Assembly: GCA_049682815.1 (NCBI GenBank)
Contig: JBAUII010000019.1
Location: 1-21,845 of the forward strand
Source of the DNA: DASWID01 sp049682815
GTDB taxonomy: Bacteria > Desulfobacterota_D > UBA1144 > Nemesobacterales > CSP1-2
Length of the DNA: 21,845 bases
Reading direction: 5' to 3'
Shown here in pieces: positions 21,583 through 21,845 of the stretch (position 1 is its first letter; each line of letters begins with the position of its first letter). Position numbers and translations under genes: made by a program. The notes below the pieces were generated by a model. That model made no database searches. It saw nothing but the letters and a program-made list of their open reading frames with translations, and was not told the DNA's origin.

Positions 21583-21845
21583 TGGAGCTAATTATACAAA
21601 GCTTCTTTGAAATTTTAAGACTATTTTACCAGATACGGTTACTCAATCTTCAAGCCTTCCTAATGAACAGCCTATAGAATACTGAGTCTGATTGTTCTTC
21701 GCAATTCCTGGGAATGAAACAACCTGCAGCAAGATGCAGGGGTATCATAATAGAAACTGAAATCCCCAGATGTCATTGCGAGAGACTTAAATAGTCTCGA
21801 AGCAATCTCCTTCGGCATTGGCAGAACGTTTGATTATCCATTCCA
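21583..21845. other. Intergenic right end of the window
   Basis: No gene is supported. It holds a CCTGCA/TGCAGG hairpin (21723-21728, 21735-21740) and the nested inverted repeat at 21775-21806. Confidence 0.45.
21775..21806. repeat. ATTGCGAG...GCAAT intergenic palindromic repeat
   Basis: ATTGC (21775-21779) and GCAAT (21802-21806) enclose a perfect inner stem GAGACT/AGTCTC (21782-21787, 21793-21798). The CATTGCGAG...CGAAGCAATCTC layout is a widespread kind of intergenic repeat in many environmental bacteria. Only one copy is in the window. Confidence 0.6.

Overview
The window is 21.8 kb of moderately A+T-rich bacterial DNA, by eye about 40% G+C, with a few islands nearer 50%. Sigma-54 promoters, an NtrC-type activator, periplasm-directed proteins (a SIMPL protein and a small signal-peptide protein) and a DUF971 protein point to a Gram-negative bacterium. 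The mix of class III cyclases, flavin and NAD(P) oxidoreductases, and many small palindromic repeats resembles uncultured deltaproteobacterial or related lineages. I cannot place it more precisely. I see no rRNA, tRNA, CRISPR array, transposase or phage gene.

Layout. (1) 1-5350: two near-identical FAD/NAD(P)-binding monooxygenase-like genes (367-1518 and 4199-5350), each with its own homologous upstream region. They form a direct duplication that brackets a minus-strand HEPN/MNT toxin-antitoxin pair (1587-2283) and a DUF4242-adenylate cyclase fusion (2616-3455). Two copies of a strong palindrome flank the toxin-antitoxin pair. (2) 5592-6990: a two-gene unit of an AhpD/carboxymuconolactone decarboxylase-like protein and a SAM methyltransferase. 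(3) 7288-11300: a chimeric remnant of a zinc-ribbon/TPR cyclase, a minus-strand GAF-AAA+-Fis sigma-54 activator, and divergently a sigma-54 promoter driving a small secreted protein, a luciferase-like monooxygenase broken by an in-frame TAG, and a conserved 93-aa protein, closed by a terminator. (4) 11537-16973: an intact 1122-aa zinc-ribbon/cyclase/ATPase/TPR regulator, a short-chain dehydrogenase, and a second, 5'-truncated remnant of the cyclase/ATPase/TPR family. (5) 17282-19118: a second sigma-54 promoter that aligns without gaps to the first, leading to a paralogous 93-aa protein with its own terminator, then a zinc alcohol dehydrogenase with a frameshift. (6) 19383-21582: aldo/keto reductase, SIMPL protein and a minus-strand DUF971 protein, with several small hairpin repeats between them.

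How the parts may work together. The most coherent system is a sigma-54 regulon. The activator at 7534-9081 lies divergent to one of two matching sigma-54 promoters. Both promoters lead to paralogous 93-aa proteins with unusually strong ribosome binding sites and dedicated terminators. These proteins show a loose resemblance to the DUF4242 domain fused to the cyclase at 2616-3455, so a shared ligand or fold may link the sigma-54 and cyclic-nucleotide branches; that link is inference. Oxidoreductases (luciferase-like, SDR, ADH, AKR, two flavoproteins) surround the regulators, which suggests oxidation or reduction of small organic substrates. Several genes are decaying: two cyclase remnants, a nonsense codon in the luciferase-like gene, a frameshift in the ADH gene, and a lost start codon behind the second sigma-54 promoter.
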